A DNA stretch of 64,000 nt from Simplicispira sedimenti (GCF_022760965.1 NZ_JAKVIJ010000008.1:120884-184883), one strand, 5' to 3'; shown: positions 1 to 8,960, numbered from the stretch's first letter. The notes: generated by a model from the letters alone, not told the origin. Program-made: numbers and translations.

Positions 1-492
1 CGCAACGAGGAATCGGCCCTGGACATCGTGCAGGACAGCATGATGCGCCTGTCGGAGCACTATGGCGACAAGCCGCCTGCGGAACTGCCCATGCTGTTCC
101 AGCGTATCCTGTCCAACTGCACGCTGGACTGGTTCCGGCGCCAGAAGACGCACAATGCATTGTTCTCGTCCATGGCAGACTTCGAGGGCAATGCCGACGA
201 CGGGGGAGACTTCGACCTGCTGGAAGCCTGGAATGGCCCTGAAGGTGGGGAGCAGGCCCAAAGCGCCCAGGACCAGGCAGAACGGGGCCAGGTGCTGCGC
301 GACATCGAATTGGAAATCCAGGAGCTGCCCCCACGTCAACGGGAGGCCTTTCTCATGCGTTACTGGGAAGAAATGGACGTGGCTGAAACAGCAGCCGCCA
401 TGGGCTGCTCGGAAGGCAGCGTCAAAACCCACTGTTTCCGTGCCATCCAGGCCCTGAGCAAGGCATTGAAGGCCAGAGGAATCAAGCTATGA
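1..492 (+). CDS. RNA polymerase sigma-70 family factor (ECF/RpoE-like), 5'-truncated
   Basis: This is a promoter-recognition subunit of RNA polymerase. The frame is open from the first base of the window, so its start lies upstream. The visible 163 residues begin inside sigma region 2 (NEESALDIVQDSM, the part that contacts -10 DNA) and end with region 4: LPPRQREAF followed by the helix-turn-helix AAAMGCSEGSVKTH that reads the -35 element. The stop overlaps the next ATG (ATGA), so it is translationally coupled to the DUF3619 gene. An acidic linker (ADDGGDFDLLEAW) joins the two regions. Family assignment is firm. The regulon is unknown. Confidence 0.93.
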   Translation, partial: RNEESALDIVQDSMMRLSEHYGDKPPAELPMLFQRILSNCTLDWFRRQKTHNALFSSMADFEGNADDGGDFDLLEAWNGPEGGEQAQSAQDQAERGQVLRDIELEIQELPPRQREAFLMRYWEEMDVAETAAAMGCSEGSVKTHCFRAIQALSKALKARGIKL

Positions 493-938
493 ACGACCAC
501 AGCTACCCGCCATCGAACGAACGCAATGCCGAGCATTTCGCTCGCAGCGTGGCCTTTCGCCTGTCGGAAGGCACGCAGCAGCTGCCCTACGACATCAGCG
601 AACGCCTGCGCGCCTCGCGCATGCAGGCACTGGCCCGGCGCAAGAAACCCGTTGCCATCATGCATGCCGCAGGGTCGGTGCACAGGGCCGGTCACAGCGC
701 CGTGCTGGGAACCGGCCCCCAGGGGATGGGCTGGTGGCAATCCCTGCTGTCTGCGGTGCCCGTTCTTGCGCTGCTGGCGGGACTGGTGGTCATTCAGATG
801 GATCTGGACGAAACGGGTATCCTTGAGGTGGCGGAGGTCGATGCGGCCCTGCTTGCCGATGATCTGCCGCCAGCGGCATACTCTGACCCGGGGTTTGTCC
901 AGTTTCTGAAAACCACCGACAGCCATCAGGCCCACTGA
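489..938 (+). CDS. DUF3619 family single-pass membrane protein
   Basis: The product is 149 residues with one clear membrane helix at about residues 82-104 (WWQSLLSAVPVLALLAG). A basic N-terminal half (RLRASRMQALARRKK) precedes it and a short acidic C-terminal tail follows. That arrangement fits an N-in/C-out protein. The start ATG overlaps the sigma-factor stop by 4 bases. The family has no established function that I know of. Its position directly behind a sigma factor, its topology and its size suggest a membrane anti-sigma factor, but no zinc or ASD motif is visible, so this is inference only. Confidence 0.85.
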   Translation: MNDHSYPPSNERNAEHFARSVAFRLSEGTQQLPYDISERLRASRMQALARRKKPVAIMHAAGSVHRAGHSAVLGTGPQGMGWWQSLLSAVPVLALLAGLVVIQMDLDETGILEVAEVDAALLADDLPPAAYSDPGFVQFLKTTDSHQAH

Positions 939-970
939 GCAGCCCGGCCCTTCCGGTTCCCTTTGTTTGC

Positions 971-1846
971 ATGCACCGACACAAGCGCACGCCATTGACC
1001 ACTCCCTCTCAAAGCCCGACGCCAGCCATCGTGCTGGCGTTGGCATTGCTGGGTGCCTTGGTGGTGGGCGCTTGGAAAGCCGCAGGACAACTGAGCGAAC
1101 TGCCCGGCACCATCTACACCACGCCGGAAAACATCCGCCATCCCAGCGCGGTCGCAGGGCCTACAGGCAGTTCTGCCACCCCGCAGGCCTCGGAAGGTCC
1201 AGGCTGGGAAACGCTGGACACCCCCCAAAAGCTGGCGCTGTACCCCTTGGCCGAACGCTGGGCACTGATGAGCGAAGTGCAAAAACGACGCTGGCTGGCA
1301 TTGGCGCAAACCTTCCACACCCTGCCTGAATCCGAACAGGCCCGCCTGCACGAGCGCATGACGGCCTGGGCCAGCCTGAGCATTCAGCAGCGCAACCAGG
1401 CGCGGATCAACTTTGCTGCCACCCAGCGCCTGCGACTGGATGACAAGCGCTCGCAGTGGGACGCCTACCAAGCCTTGAGCGAAGAGGAAAAACGACGCCT
1501 TGCGGCCAGTGCCGCCACCAAACCTCGGGGCGCAGCCACGTCCATCCAACCCGTACCGCCCAAGAAGTTCACCCGTGTTCCAGCCGCCAAAGAGGCTCCG
1601 GACAACGTGGCCAATCCCCCGAAAGTGCCTTCATCGAAGAACTCCCCTCCGCGCATTGCCGCGCCTGGCGGAGGCGAGAAGCGCACTTCCGAGCCGCCGG
1701 TGGCGCCCGCCCCGACCCAGGCACCTGCCGCGACGGCATCCAGCGCCGCCGACAGCATGGAGCCTGCCATGGCGCCGGACGCCTCCGCCCCCGCACCGAC
1801 TGGCGCACCGGCAGAAGGCCCCTCCAGCAACATCTACATCAACTGA
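971..1846 (+). CDS. DUF3106 family membrane-anchored protein
   Basis: The 291-residue product starts with a short basic segment and a membrane helix at about residues 18-36 (AIVLALALLGALVVGAW). The DUF3106 region follows at about residues 85-175. It is rich in Trp, Arg and Gln helices (LAERWALMSEVQKRRWLALA; YQALSEEEKRRLAAS) that resemble heavy-metal or stress-sensing periplasmic helical hairpins. The last ~110 residues are a low-complexity Pro/Ala tail. The gene lies 32 bases after DUF3619, on the same strand as the sigma factor. Function is unknown. Membership of the sigma-linked transcription unit is inferred from spacing. Confidence 0.82.
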   Translation: MHRHKRTPLTTPSQSPTPAIVLALALLGALVVGAWKAAGQLSELPGTIYTTPENIRHPSAVAGPTGSSATPQASEGPGWETLDTPQKLALYPLAERWALMSEVQKRRWLALAQTFHTLPESEQARLHERMTAWASLSIQQRNQARINFAATQRLRLDDKRSQWDAYQALSEEEKRRLAASAATKPRGAATSIQPVPPKKFTRVPAAKEAPDNVANPPKVPSSKNSPPRIAAPGGGEKRTSEPPVAPAPTQAPAATASSAADSMEPAMAPDASAPAPTGAPAEGPSSNIYIN

Positions 1847-1861
1847 TCCGACGCTGGCGGC

Positions 1862-2458
1862 ATGGCGCTGCCTGCAATCGCCTTGCCCATGCAATCTGGC
1901 ACCTCCCCCACCCCTCCGACCTTGCCGCAGCCGCCCGACGGCAGCGCACTCTCGCCAACGCCTGGCCTGGGTCGCCGCATGGCCTGCTGGCTGTACGAAG
2001 GCATGCTGATGTTTGGCGTGGTCTTCATCGCTGGCTACCTGTTTGGCACCTTGAGCCAAACGCGCCACGCGCTGGACAACCGCAACGCCTTGCAGGCCTT
2101 CCTGTTCGTGGTCTTTGGCATCTACTTCGTGTGGTTTTGGTCCAAGGGGCAAACACTGGCCATGAAGACCTGGCACATCCGCATGGTGGATCGCTTCGGC
2201 GCCCCGGTGAGCCAGCCACGCGCCCTGCTGCGTTACGTGCTGAGTTGGCTGTGGTTTCTGCCACCCCTGCTGGCGGTGGCACCGTTTGGGCTGCCGGTGG
2301 GTGAAATTGCGGTGCTGGTGATCGGCTGGATCCTGGTCTGGTCCCTGTCGAGCCGACTCCATCCCCAGGGCCAGTTCTGGCATGACGTACTGGCCGGAAC
2401 CCGGCTCATAGACTCCAAGCCCAAAGCCCTTGGCAAGCAGGACACCCCCCATGTCTGA
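1862..2458 (+). CDS. RDD family integral membrane protein
   Basis: The 198-residue product has a Pro-rich cytoplasmic N-terminus and then the RDD layout: GRRMACWLYEGMLMFG as the first helix, a second helix around residues 77-97, and a charged loop with KGQTLAMKTWHIRMV. Further helices end in the family-typical FWHDVLAGTRLI motif. The usual Arg-Asp-Asp signature is degenerate here (RRMACWLYE). It follows DUF3106 by 15 bases, and its last codons overlap the next gene by 8 bases. Transport or stress roles have been suggested for some RDD proteins. Nothing here shows a substrate. Confidence 0.85.
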   Translation: MALPAIALPMQSGTSPTPPTLPQPPDGSALSPTPGLGRRMACWLYEGMLMFGVVFIAGYLFGTLSQTRHALDNRNALQAFLFVVFGIYFVWFWSKGQTLAMKTWHIRMVDRFGAPVSQPRALLRYVLSWLWFLPPLLAVAPFGLPVGEIAVLVIGWILVWSLSSRLHPQGQFWHDVLAGTRLIDSKPKALGKQDTPHV

Positions 2459-3044
2459 ACCGGCTTTTTCGCTGTGCGTGTACTGCGGCTCACGCCCTGG
2501 CAACCTGGATTCGTACGCCGATGCGGCCCGCGCTGTGGGTGCATGGATTGGCTACCAGGGTGGGCAACTTGTGTATGGCGGCGGTAGTAGCGGCCTGATG
2601 GGCCTGGTGGCCCAGGCCACCGCAGCGGCCGGTGGCCGCGTGGTGGGTGTGATACCGCAGTCGCTGGTGGACCGTGAATTTGCCAACCATGCCTGCGACG
2701 AGCTGCACATTGTGCAAACCATGCACGAACGCAAGGCACTGATGGCCGAGCGCAGCGGTGCCTTTCTGGCCCTGCCGGGGGGCATTGGCACCTTCGAAGA
2801 GTTGTTCGAGGTCTGGACCTGGCGCCAGCTGGGCTACCACGACAAGCCCATCGGCCTGCTCAATGTGGACGGCTATTACGACGGACTGCTGGCCTTTTTG
2901 CAGTCCAGCGTGGCCCATGGCTTCATGGGGCCCTGGCAGATGGACCTCGTGGACGCCGATACCCAGCCCACTCCCCTGCTGGAGCGTTTGGTGCGGGCCA
3001 CCTCGGGCGCAGGCACCGGGCCTGCGCTGCGCGCGGTGATCTGA
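2451..3044 (+). CDS. LOG family protein (TIGR00730 Rossmann fold)
   Basis: The 197-residue product carries the full family signature: VYCGSRPGN near the start, GGGSSGLMG for nucleotide binding, and PGGIGTFEELFEVWTW, the PGGxGTxxE catalytic motif. Homologues are nucleoside-5'-monophosphate phosphoribohydrolases (the plant and bacterial cytokinin-activating LOG enzymes) or are annotated as lysine decarboxylase-like. The start chosen is the ATG at 2451, which overlaps the RDD stop. An in-frame upstream start exists but would add only a few unconserved residues. The stop lies 6 bases from the convergent glnB stop. Confidence 0.9.
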   Translation: MSEPAFSLCVYCGSRPGNLDSYADAARAVGAWIGYQGGQLVYGGGSSGLMGLVAQATAAAGGRVVGVIPQSLVDREFANHACDELHIVQTMHERKALMAERSGAFLALPGGIGTFEELFEVWTWRQLGYHDKPIGLLNVDGYYDGLLAFLQSSVAHGFMGPWQMDLVDADTQPTPLLERLVRATSGAGTGPALRAVI

Positions 3045-3050
3045 AATCGG

Positions 3051-3389
3051 TCAGATCGCCGATTCGTCCAGATCGCCGGTGCGGATGCGTACCACGCGCT
3101 CGACGGGGGTGATGAAGATCTTGCCGTCACCGATCTTGCCGGTGCGCGCCACGTTGACAATGGCATCCACGCAGCGGTCCAGGTCCTCGGTCTTGACGAC
3201 CACTTCCACCTTCACCTTGGGCAGAAAGTCCACCACGTACTCGGCGCCACGGTACAGCTCGGTATGGCCCTTCTGGCGGCCAAAACCCTTGACCTCGGTG
3301 ACCGTCAGGCCCGTAACGCCGCAATCGGCCAGGGCCTCGCGCACTTCTTCGAGCTTGAAGGGCTTGATGACAGCCGTGATCATTTTCAT
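3051..3389 (-). CDS. glnB: P-II nitrogen regulatory protein
   Basis: The 112-residue length is typical of P-II. It starts MKMITAVIKPFKLEEVREAL and carries the T-loop KGHTELYRGAEYVVDFLP with the uridylylatable Tyr51. The C-terminal GDGKIFITPVERVVRIRTG contributes to ATP, ADP and 2-oxoglutarate binding. P-II senses carbon and nitrogen status and controls GlnE, NtrB and AmtB. GlnB and GlnK cannot be separated from sequence alone. The absence of amtB next door and the nadE partner favour glnB. It follows nadE by 57 bases and is probably co-transcribed. Confidence 0.95.
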   Translation of the reverse strand: MKMITAVIKPFKLEEVREALADCGVTGLTVTEVKGFGRQKGHTELYRGAEYVVDFLPKVKVEVVVKTEDLDRCVDAIVNVARTGKIGDGKIFITPVERVVRIRTGDLDESAI

Positions 3390-3446
3390 GGTGGGAACTC
3401 CTCAGGGATAGTGAAAAAACAGGGGTGGCGCGCCCGGCAAAAAGGC

Positions 3447-5105
3447 TCAGGCGCGGAACTGGCTGGTGATGGGATAACGCCAGTCCTTGCCAAAACTGCG
3501 TCGCGTCACACGGATGCCCACCGGGGCCTGGCGGCGCTTGTACTCGTTGATCTTGATCAGGCGCGTGACCTTCTCCACATCGGCACGCTGAAAGCCAGCC
3601 GCAATGATGTGCTCGATGGGCTCGTCGTTTTCCATGTAGCGCTCCACGATGGCGTCCAGCACCTCGTAGTCGGGCAGGCTGTCCTGGTCCTTCTGGTCGG
3701 GGCGCAGCTCGGCACTGGGCGGGCGCGTGATGATGCGCTCGGGAATGGGGTTGGCACCCGTGCCATAGGGGTCGTGGGCATTGCGCCAGCGCGCCAGGGC
3801 AAACACTTGGGTCTTGGCCACGTCCTTGATGGGCGCAAAGCCGCCCGCCATGTCGCCGTAGAGCGTGCAGTAGCCCGTGGCCAGCTCGCTCTTGTTGCCC
3901 GTGGTCAACACCACGGAGCCGAACTTGTTCGACAACGCCATCAACAGCGTGCCACGGATGCGGGCCTGCAGGTTTTCCTCGGTGGTGTCCTCGGCCCGGC
4001 CCGCAAAGTGTGGTGCCAGCGCGGCCTTGAAGGTCTCGAACTGCGGCGCGATGGCGATCTCGTCGTACTGCACGCTCAGGCGCTGCGCCATCTCGCGCGC
4101 GTCGATCCAGCTGATGTCGGCCGTGTAGGGCGAGGGCATCATCACCGTGCGCACCTTGTCCGCACCCAGCGCATCCACCGCAATGGCCAGCACCAGCGCC
4201 GAATCAATGCCGCCCGACAGCCCCAGCAGCACGCCCGGAAAGCCGTTTTTGCGCACGTAGTCTCGCACACCCAGCACCAGCGCGTCCCACAGCTCGGCCT
4301 CGGGGCTTTGCTCGGGCGCCATGTTCGCTATTATTTTTATAGCTTCTTGCGCAGTGTCCACCTGCGCAAAAACCAATTTTTCCTCAAAAGCTGGTGCCCG
4401 GGCGCAGACGGTGCCATCCGCACCCAACGCAAAAGAGCGTCCCTCGAACACCACCTCATCCTGCCCGCCCACCAGGTGGGCATAGACCAGGGGCAGCCCC
4501 GTCTCCTGCACCCTGGCGCGCATGGTGGCCTCGCGCTCGGCCCCCTTGCCGCGGTGGAAAGGCGAAGCGTTGATGACCGCCAGCATCTGCGCACCGGCAG
4601 CCGCGCAGTCGCGCGCCGGGCCCGCGTGCCAGGCGTCCTCGCAGATGAGCAGGCCTACGCGCAGGCCCTGCACCTCGAACACACAGGGGCTGTGGCCGGG
4701 GACGAAGTAGCGGCGCTCGTCGAACACCTGGTAGTTGGGCAGCTCGCGCTTGGCGTAGGTCTGCTCGATCTGGCCGTTGCGCAGCACGCTGGCGGCGTTC
4801 AGGCAGGTGCTGAATGCGGGCGCCTGCGGGTGGCAGCGCTGCGGATGCCCCAGCACGATGACCAGGTCTTTCAGGCCCGCCGTCTCCCGCGCCACGGCTT
4901 TGACGGCATCATCACAGGCCGAAAGAAAGGCGGGGCGCAAGAACAGGTCTTCGGCGGCATAGCCGCACAGCGCCAGTTCGGGCGTGAGCAAAAGGCGCGC
5001 GCCTGCGGCATGGGCCTCGTGCGCTGCGGCAACGATACGGCGCACGTTGCCGGGCAAGTCACCCACCACAAAATTGAGCTGTGCAATGCAAAGGGAGAAC
5101 GTCAT
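3447..5105 (-). CDS. nadE: Glutamine-dependent NAD+ synthetase
   Basis: The 552-residue two-domain enzyme makes NAD+ from deamido-NAD+, ATP and glutamine. The N-terminal nitrilase-type glutaminase shows LLTPELALCGY (Glu) and LLICEDAWH (the nucleophilic Cys). The C-terminal synthetase shows the pyrophosphate loop GLSGGIDSALV. The start is the ATG at 5105 (MTFSLCIAQLNF); an upstream in-frame start would add an unconserved tail. The linker between domains, about 4324-4380, is a copy of repeat A read in antisense, giving AQEAIKIIANM, so it is probably an insertion tolerated between domains. It precedes glnB in a likely operon. Confidence 0.95.
   Translation of the reverse strand: MTFSLCIAQLNFVVGDLPGNVRRIVAAAHEAHAAGARLLLTPELALCGYAAEDLFLRPAFLSACDDAVKAVARETAGLKDLVIVLGHPQRCHPQAPAFSTCLNAASVLRNGQIEQTYAKRELPNYQVFDERRYFVPGHSPCVFEVQGLRVGLLICEDAWHAGPARDCAAAGAQMLAVINASPFHRGKGAEREATMRARVQETGLPLVYAHLVGGQDEVVFEGRSFALGADGTVCARAPAFEEKLVFAQVDTAQEAIKIIANMAPEQSPEAELWDALVLGVRDYVRKNGFPGVLLGLSGGIDSALVLAIAVDALGADKVRTVMMPSPYTADISWIDAREMAQRLSVQYDEIAIAPQFETFKAALAPHFAGRAEDTTEENLQARIRGTLLMALSNKFGSVVLTTGNKSELATGYCTLYGDMAGGFAPIKDVAKTQVFALARWRNAHDPYGTGANPIPERIITRPPSAELRPDQKDQDSLPDYEVLDAIVERYMENDEPIEHIIAAGFQRADVEKVTRLIKINEYKRRQAPVGIRVTRRSFGKDWRYPITSQFRA
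4324..4380 (+). repeat. Repeat A copy 1 (inside nadE)
   Basis: The AT-rich flank GCTATTATTTTTATAGCT is followed by the palindromic core TTGCGCAGTGTCCACCTGCGCAA and a GG/CC-A run at the far end. It lies in the inter-domain linker of nadE and is antisense to it. Other copies are listed separately. Confidence 0.75.
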
Positions 5106-5185
5106 GGAATGCCAGGCGGCCCACGGGGCCGCACCCTTCAAACGCCAGGCCGCGCCCGTGCCAGACACGGGGCATGGGGGCAGAC

Positions 5186-6364
5186 ATGGCTGAAACGGGC
5201 ATTATCACCCGCATGCACCCCTCGGTGCAGGACATCGCCGAGCAAGCCTGGAACACGCTGCTGGACCAGCAGCCGCACCCCACGCCCTTCATGCGCCACG
5301 CCTACCTGGCCGCCCTGGAGACCAGCGGCAGCGCCACGGCCGCCACCGGCTGGAGCGCACGTTACCTCACCCAATGGCGCGGCCCTGCGCTGGTGGCCGC
5401 CTGTCCGGTGTACCTCAAGGCACATTCCTGGGGCGAATACATTTTTGACTGGGCCTGGGCCCGCGCCCATGCCGAGCACGGCCTGCCCTACTACCCCAAG
5501 GCCGTGGTGGCAGTGCCCTTCACGCCCGTGCCGGGTACCCGGCTGATGGCCTGCGACCCAGCACAGCGCCTCGCCCTGGCCCAGGCCCTGCGCGACTGGA
5601 GCGAGAGCGAAGGCCTGTCGTCCCTGCACGTGCTGTGGTGCGCCGCCGAAGACCTGGAGGCCTGCACCCAGGCCGGGCTGATGCAGCGGGACAACGTGCA
5701 GTTCCACTGGAGCCACGCGGGCGAGGCCGACTTCGACGGCTTTCTGGCCCGACTCACCCAGGACAAGCGCAAGAAGATCCGCCAGGAACGCAGGCGCGTG
5801 GCCGAAGCCGGGGTGCGGTTCCATTGGGCGCGTGGCGCCGACATCACGCCGCAGGACTGGGACTTCTTCTACCACTGCTACGAACGCACCTACCTGGAAC
5901 ACGGCAACCCGCCCTACCTCACCCCGGATTTCTTCCAGCGCCTGGCGCACCATGAACCCGAACCCTGGGTGCTGTTCACTGCCGAGCGTGCCGGCGAACC
6001 CATTGCTACCAGTTTGATAGCTACTGGCGCACAACCTACAAGCGCTGCAGGCCAAAATGGCATGGAAACAGTGGCCTACGGGCGCTACTGGGGTGCCACC
6101 CAGCGGGTGGACTGCCTGCACTTTGACGCCTGCTACTACCAGCCGCTGCAGTGGTGCATGGCCCACGGCGTGCAGCGCTTTGAAGGCGGCGCCCAGGGAG
6201 AACACAAGATGGCCCGCGCGCTGCTGCCGGTGCGCACGCACAGCGCCCACTGGCTGGCGCACCCGGCCTTTGCCGATGCGGTGGATCGCTTTCTGGCGCA
6301 GGAACGCCTGGGCGTGGACCAGTACCTGCAGGAGCTGTGGCGCCACAGCCCGCTCAAAAACTGA
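5186..6364 (+). CDS. GNAT/FemAB-like acyltransferase (DUF482, PF04339-type)
   Basis: The 392-residue protein matches the peptidoglycan biosynthesis/recognition family: YLKAHSWGEYIFDWAWA, PFTPVPGTRLM, DKRKKIRQERRRV, HGNPPYLTPDFF, YGRYWGA and LHFDACYYQ, ending with HSAHWLAHPAFADAV. The acceptor substrate is not known for most members. The start is the ATG at 5186, preceded by GGGGG; ATGs at 5174 and 5213 are alternatives. Residues near 273-291 (ATSLIATGAQPTSAAGQN) are encoded by repeat A and enlarge a loop just before the conserved YGRYWG. It is divergent from nadE and converges on the EAL gene with a 10-base gap. Confidence 0.88.
   Translation: MAETGIITRMHPSVQDIAEQAWNTLLDQQPHPTPFMRHAYLAALETSGSATAATGWSARYLTQWRGPALVAACPVYLKAHSWGEYIFDWAWARAHAEHGLPYYPKAVVAVPFTPVPGTRLMACDPAQRLALAQALRDWSESEGLSSLHVLWCAAEDLEACTQAGLMQRDNVQFHWSHAGEADFDGFLARLTQDKRKKIRQERRRVAEAGVRFHWARGADITPQDWDFFYHCYERTYLEHGNPPYLTPDFFQRLAHHEPEPWVLFTAERAGEPIATSLIATGAQPTSAAGQNGMETVAYGRYWGATQRVDCLHFDACYYQPLQWCMAHGVQRFEGGAQGEHKMARALLPVRTHSAHWLAHPAFADAVDRFLAQERLGVDQYLQELWRHSPLKN
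6002..6059 (+). repeat. Repeat A copy 2 (in frame inside the GNAT gene)
   Basis: The copy shows ATTGCTACC and GATAGCTACTGGCGC, then ACAAGCGCTGCAGGCC with an AAAA end. It is on the sense strand of the host gene and keeps the frame open, encoding about 19 residues. Confidence 0.8.
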
Positions 6365-6374
6365 AGCCTGGCGT

Positions 6375-8960
6375 TCAGGCCGTCACCGGCATGGTCAGCG
6401 GCCCGGCTTGCAGCAGCGCGCCAAAGTCCCGTGCCGCCATGGGGCGCCCGAACAGATAGCCCTGCACCTCCATGCAACCGTGGTCCTGCAAAAAGGCCAG
6501 CTGCTCCGCCGTCTCCACCCCTTCGGCGATGGTGCGCATGTCCATGCCCTGGGCCATGGAAATGATGGCACTGACGATGCCGCGGTCGTCCGGGTCGTCG
6601 GCAATGTCGCGCACAAAGGACTGGTCGATCTTGAGCTTGTACACCTTGAATTTCTTGAGGTGGTTGAGCGAGGAGTAACCCGTGCCGAAATCGTCGATGG
6701 ACAGCAGCACTCCCTGCTGGTGCAGGCGGTCCATGGTGTCGATGGCCAGGGCCGGGTCGGTCATGGCCACGCCTTCGGTCAGCTCCAGCTCCAGGCAATG
6801 CGGGGGCAGACCGGCATCCTGCAGGATCTGGCCGATGCGCTGCGGAAAGTCGGCCTGGCGGAACTGGACCAGCGACACGTTGACCGCCATGGTCAGCGCA
6901 TACCCTTGGTCCATCCATTCGCGCAACTGGCGCGTGGCGGTTTGCAGCACCCAGTCGCCCATGGGCAGGATCATGCCGCTGGACTCGGCCACCGGGATGA
7001 ACTCGGCCGGCGACACGCGGCCCAGCTCCGGGTGCTCCCAGCGCAGCAAGGCTTCGGCCCCCACGATGGCGCCGCTGGCCACGCAGACCTGAGGCTGGTA
7101 GTGCAGGTAGAGCTGGTTGCGCTCCAACGCACGGCGCAGGGCGTTTTCCAGCAGCAGACTGCGGTCCGAATCGGCCTGCATCTCTGCCGTGAAAAAGCGG
7201 TAGTGGTTGCGCCCGCCCTGCTTGGCGATGTACATCGCCGCATCGGCGCAGCGCGACAGCGTGTCAAAGTCCTTGCCATCCTGCGGATACATGGCAATGC
7301 CCATGCTGGGCGTGATGACCAGTTCATGGGCGTCGATGTCAAACGGTTGATCGGCCGCGCGCAAGAGCTTTTCGGCCACGTGGGCCGCACCCACGGCGTC
7401 GGTATCGGGCAGCACCAGGATGAACTCGTCCCCACCCAGGCGCGCGATGGTGTCCTGCTCGCGCAGCAGGCCGGAAAGACGCTGGGCCACGGCGCACAGC
7501 AGGGCATCGCCCACCCGGTGACCCAGCGCATCGTTGATGTTCTTGAAATGGTCCAGGTCCAGAAACAGCAGCGCCACGCATTGCCCATGGCGCTGCGCGG
7601 CGCCCAGCGCCTGCTGGCACCGGTCCGCCAGCAGGCTGCGGTTGGGCAGCCCGGTCAGGGCATCGAAATGGGCCAACTGGAGCACCTTTTCCTCGGCCAG
7701 CTTGTTGTCGGTCACATCGCGCGAGATGACCACAAAGCGCGGCCCCTCGCCCGTGGCCGAGGCCTTGCGCGCCACCGAAAGCTCAAACCAGCGCTCGCCA
7801 ATTTCCAGCGGCAGGCAGATCTGTGCTCCCATAGACCAACCCTTCACATGGGCCTCTTGCAAGGCCTGCAACACCCGGTCGGCCTGGGCCTGGGGCATCA
7901 CATCGTGCACGGTGCGGCCCAACAGTTCCTTGCTCGGCCGGGCCAACAGCTCTTCACGCGGAGAATGGGTGCTGTAGTAGCGGCCATCCAGGTCCACCTC
8001 GAACATCAGATCGGGGATGGCACTGATGGTCGCCTGCAGGTGGCGCTGCGCCGCCAGGATTTCGCTGGTGCGCTGCGCGACCAGCGCCTCCAGCTCCAGA
8101 TCCCGCAAGCGCATGGCGTACAGCAACCAAGCCAGGTAAGCGAGCAAGGCACTGAAGGCTGCGCCCACCAGACCCTCCAGCATCAGGCCGCTGCGCTGTA
8201 CCCATCCGCGCGTGGGCGCCAGGCTCAGGGTCCAGGCACCATTGGGCAGCTCCAGGTCACGCCCCACAGGGTCGCGCAAGGCTTCGGGCTTCCAGGCCTC
8301 GATGCGCTGACGCTCGCCGGTTTCAGGGTTTTTGCGCCACAGCTCGTAGGCATAGCCACGATCGCGCAGCATCTCCAGCCGGGCCGATTCAAGGGCCTGC
8401 GGGAAGCGCAGCGTGACGTAGCTGAAACCCCAGAACACCTGGGTGTCGTCCCCCTGGCCCAAATAAATGGGCAAGCGCCCCACCACCCCCAGGCCACCCT
8501 GTGCCAGTTGCACCGGCCCCGCCAGCGTGAGCTTGCGTGTGTCGCGGGCGCGCCGAGCTTCCTTGTTCTGGACGATGTCTTCCAGTTGGTTGAAGCCGAT
8601 GCTGTTCTCGTTGCCTGCACGGGGCACCACACAGCAGATGACGCCCCCTGGCGACAGCCCGATAGCGGCTATGCCGGGATAGAACGGCAGCATCTGCGTG
8701 GCCACCCCGTTGAAATCGTTCACGAAACCCCGGCCCTGGTGCACCAGCGCAGCAATGGCATAGGTAGCAGACAAGGCCCGTTCAATGCCCCGTTGCAACG
8801 ACTGTGCGTGGTCTGCCGCCAGGTCGGCCGCCAGTGCGCGGCTTTTGGCTTCCTCCTGCTGCGCCGAATGGCGCAACCAGAACGAGACCATGACCAGTCC
8901 GCACGCAAACACCAGCAGCGCAAGCAGCCACTGACGTTGACGAACGGCAGAAACGGACAT
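6375..8960 (-). CDS. CHASE-PAS-GGDEF-EAL cyclic di-GMP signalling protein
   Basis: The 861-residue product has a first membrane helix at about 11-29, a periplasmic CHASE-like sensor at about 40-255, and a second helix at about 262-283. A PAS domain (about 305-420) follows, then GGDEF with the intact GGDEF motif at 509-513 and an inhibitory RxxD site (R500, D503) five residues before it. The EAL domain starts with EALLRW at 636 and also has DDFGTGYSS and EGVETAEQ. Both catalytic halves look active, so synthesis and hydrolysis of c-di-GMP are both possible. It runs divergently from the suf operon across about 206 bases. Confidence 0.94.
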   Translation of the reverse strand: MSVSAVRQRQWLLALLVFACGLVMVSFWLRHSAQQEEAKSRALAADLAADHAQSLQRGIERALSATYAIAALVHQGRGFVNDFNGVATQMLPFYPGIAAIGLSPGGVICCVVPRAGNENSIGFNQLEDIVQNKEARRARDTRKLTLAGPVQLAQGGLGVVGRLPIYLGQGDDTQVFWGFSYVTLRFPQALESARLEMLRDRGYAYELWRKNPETGERQRIEAWKPEALRDPVGRDLELPNGAWTLSLAPTRGWVQRSGLMLEGLVGAAFSALLAYLAWLLYAMRLRDLELEALVAQRTSEILAAQRHLQATISAIPDLMFEVDLDGRYYSTHSPREELLARPSKELLGRTVHDVMPQAQADRVLQALQEAHVKGWSMGAQICLPLEIGERWFELSVARKASATGEGPRFVVISRDVTDNKLAEEKVLQLAHFDALTGLPNRSLLADRCQQALGAAQRHGQCVALLFLDLDHFKNINDALGHRVGDALLCAVAQRLSGLLREQDTIARLGGDEFILVLPDTDAVGAAHVAEKLLRAADQPFDIDAHELVITPSMGIAMYPQDGKDFDTLSRCADAAMYIAKQGGRNHYRFFTAEMQADSDRSLLLENALRRALERNQLYLHYQPQVCVASGAIVGAEALLRWEHPELGRVSPAEFIPVAESSGMILPMGDWVLQTATRQLREWMDQGYALTMAVNVSLVQFRQADFPQRIGQILQDAGLPPHCLELELTEGVAMTDPALAIDTMDRLHQQGVLLSIDDFGTGYSSLNHLKKFKVYKLKIDQSFVRDIADDPDDRGIVSAIISMAQGMDMRTIAEGVETAEQLAFLQDHGCMEVQGYLFGRPMAARDFGALLQAGPLTMPVTA

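Noticed and set aside
3264..5546. A 760-codon open frame on the plus strand opposite nadE
   Set aside because: It is the antisense shadow of a high-GC gene. The nadE frame on the minus strand has all catalytic motifs.
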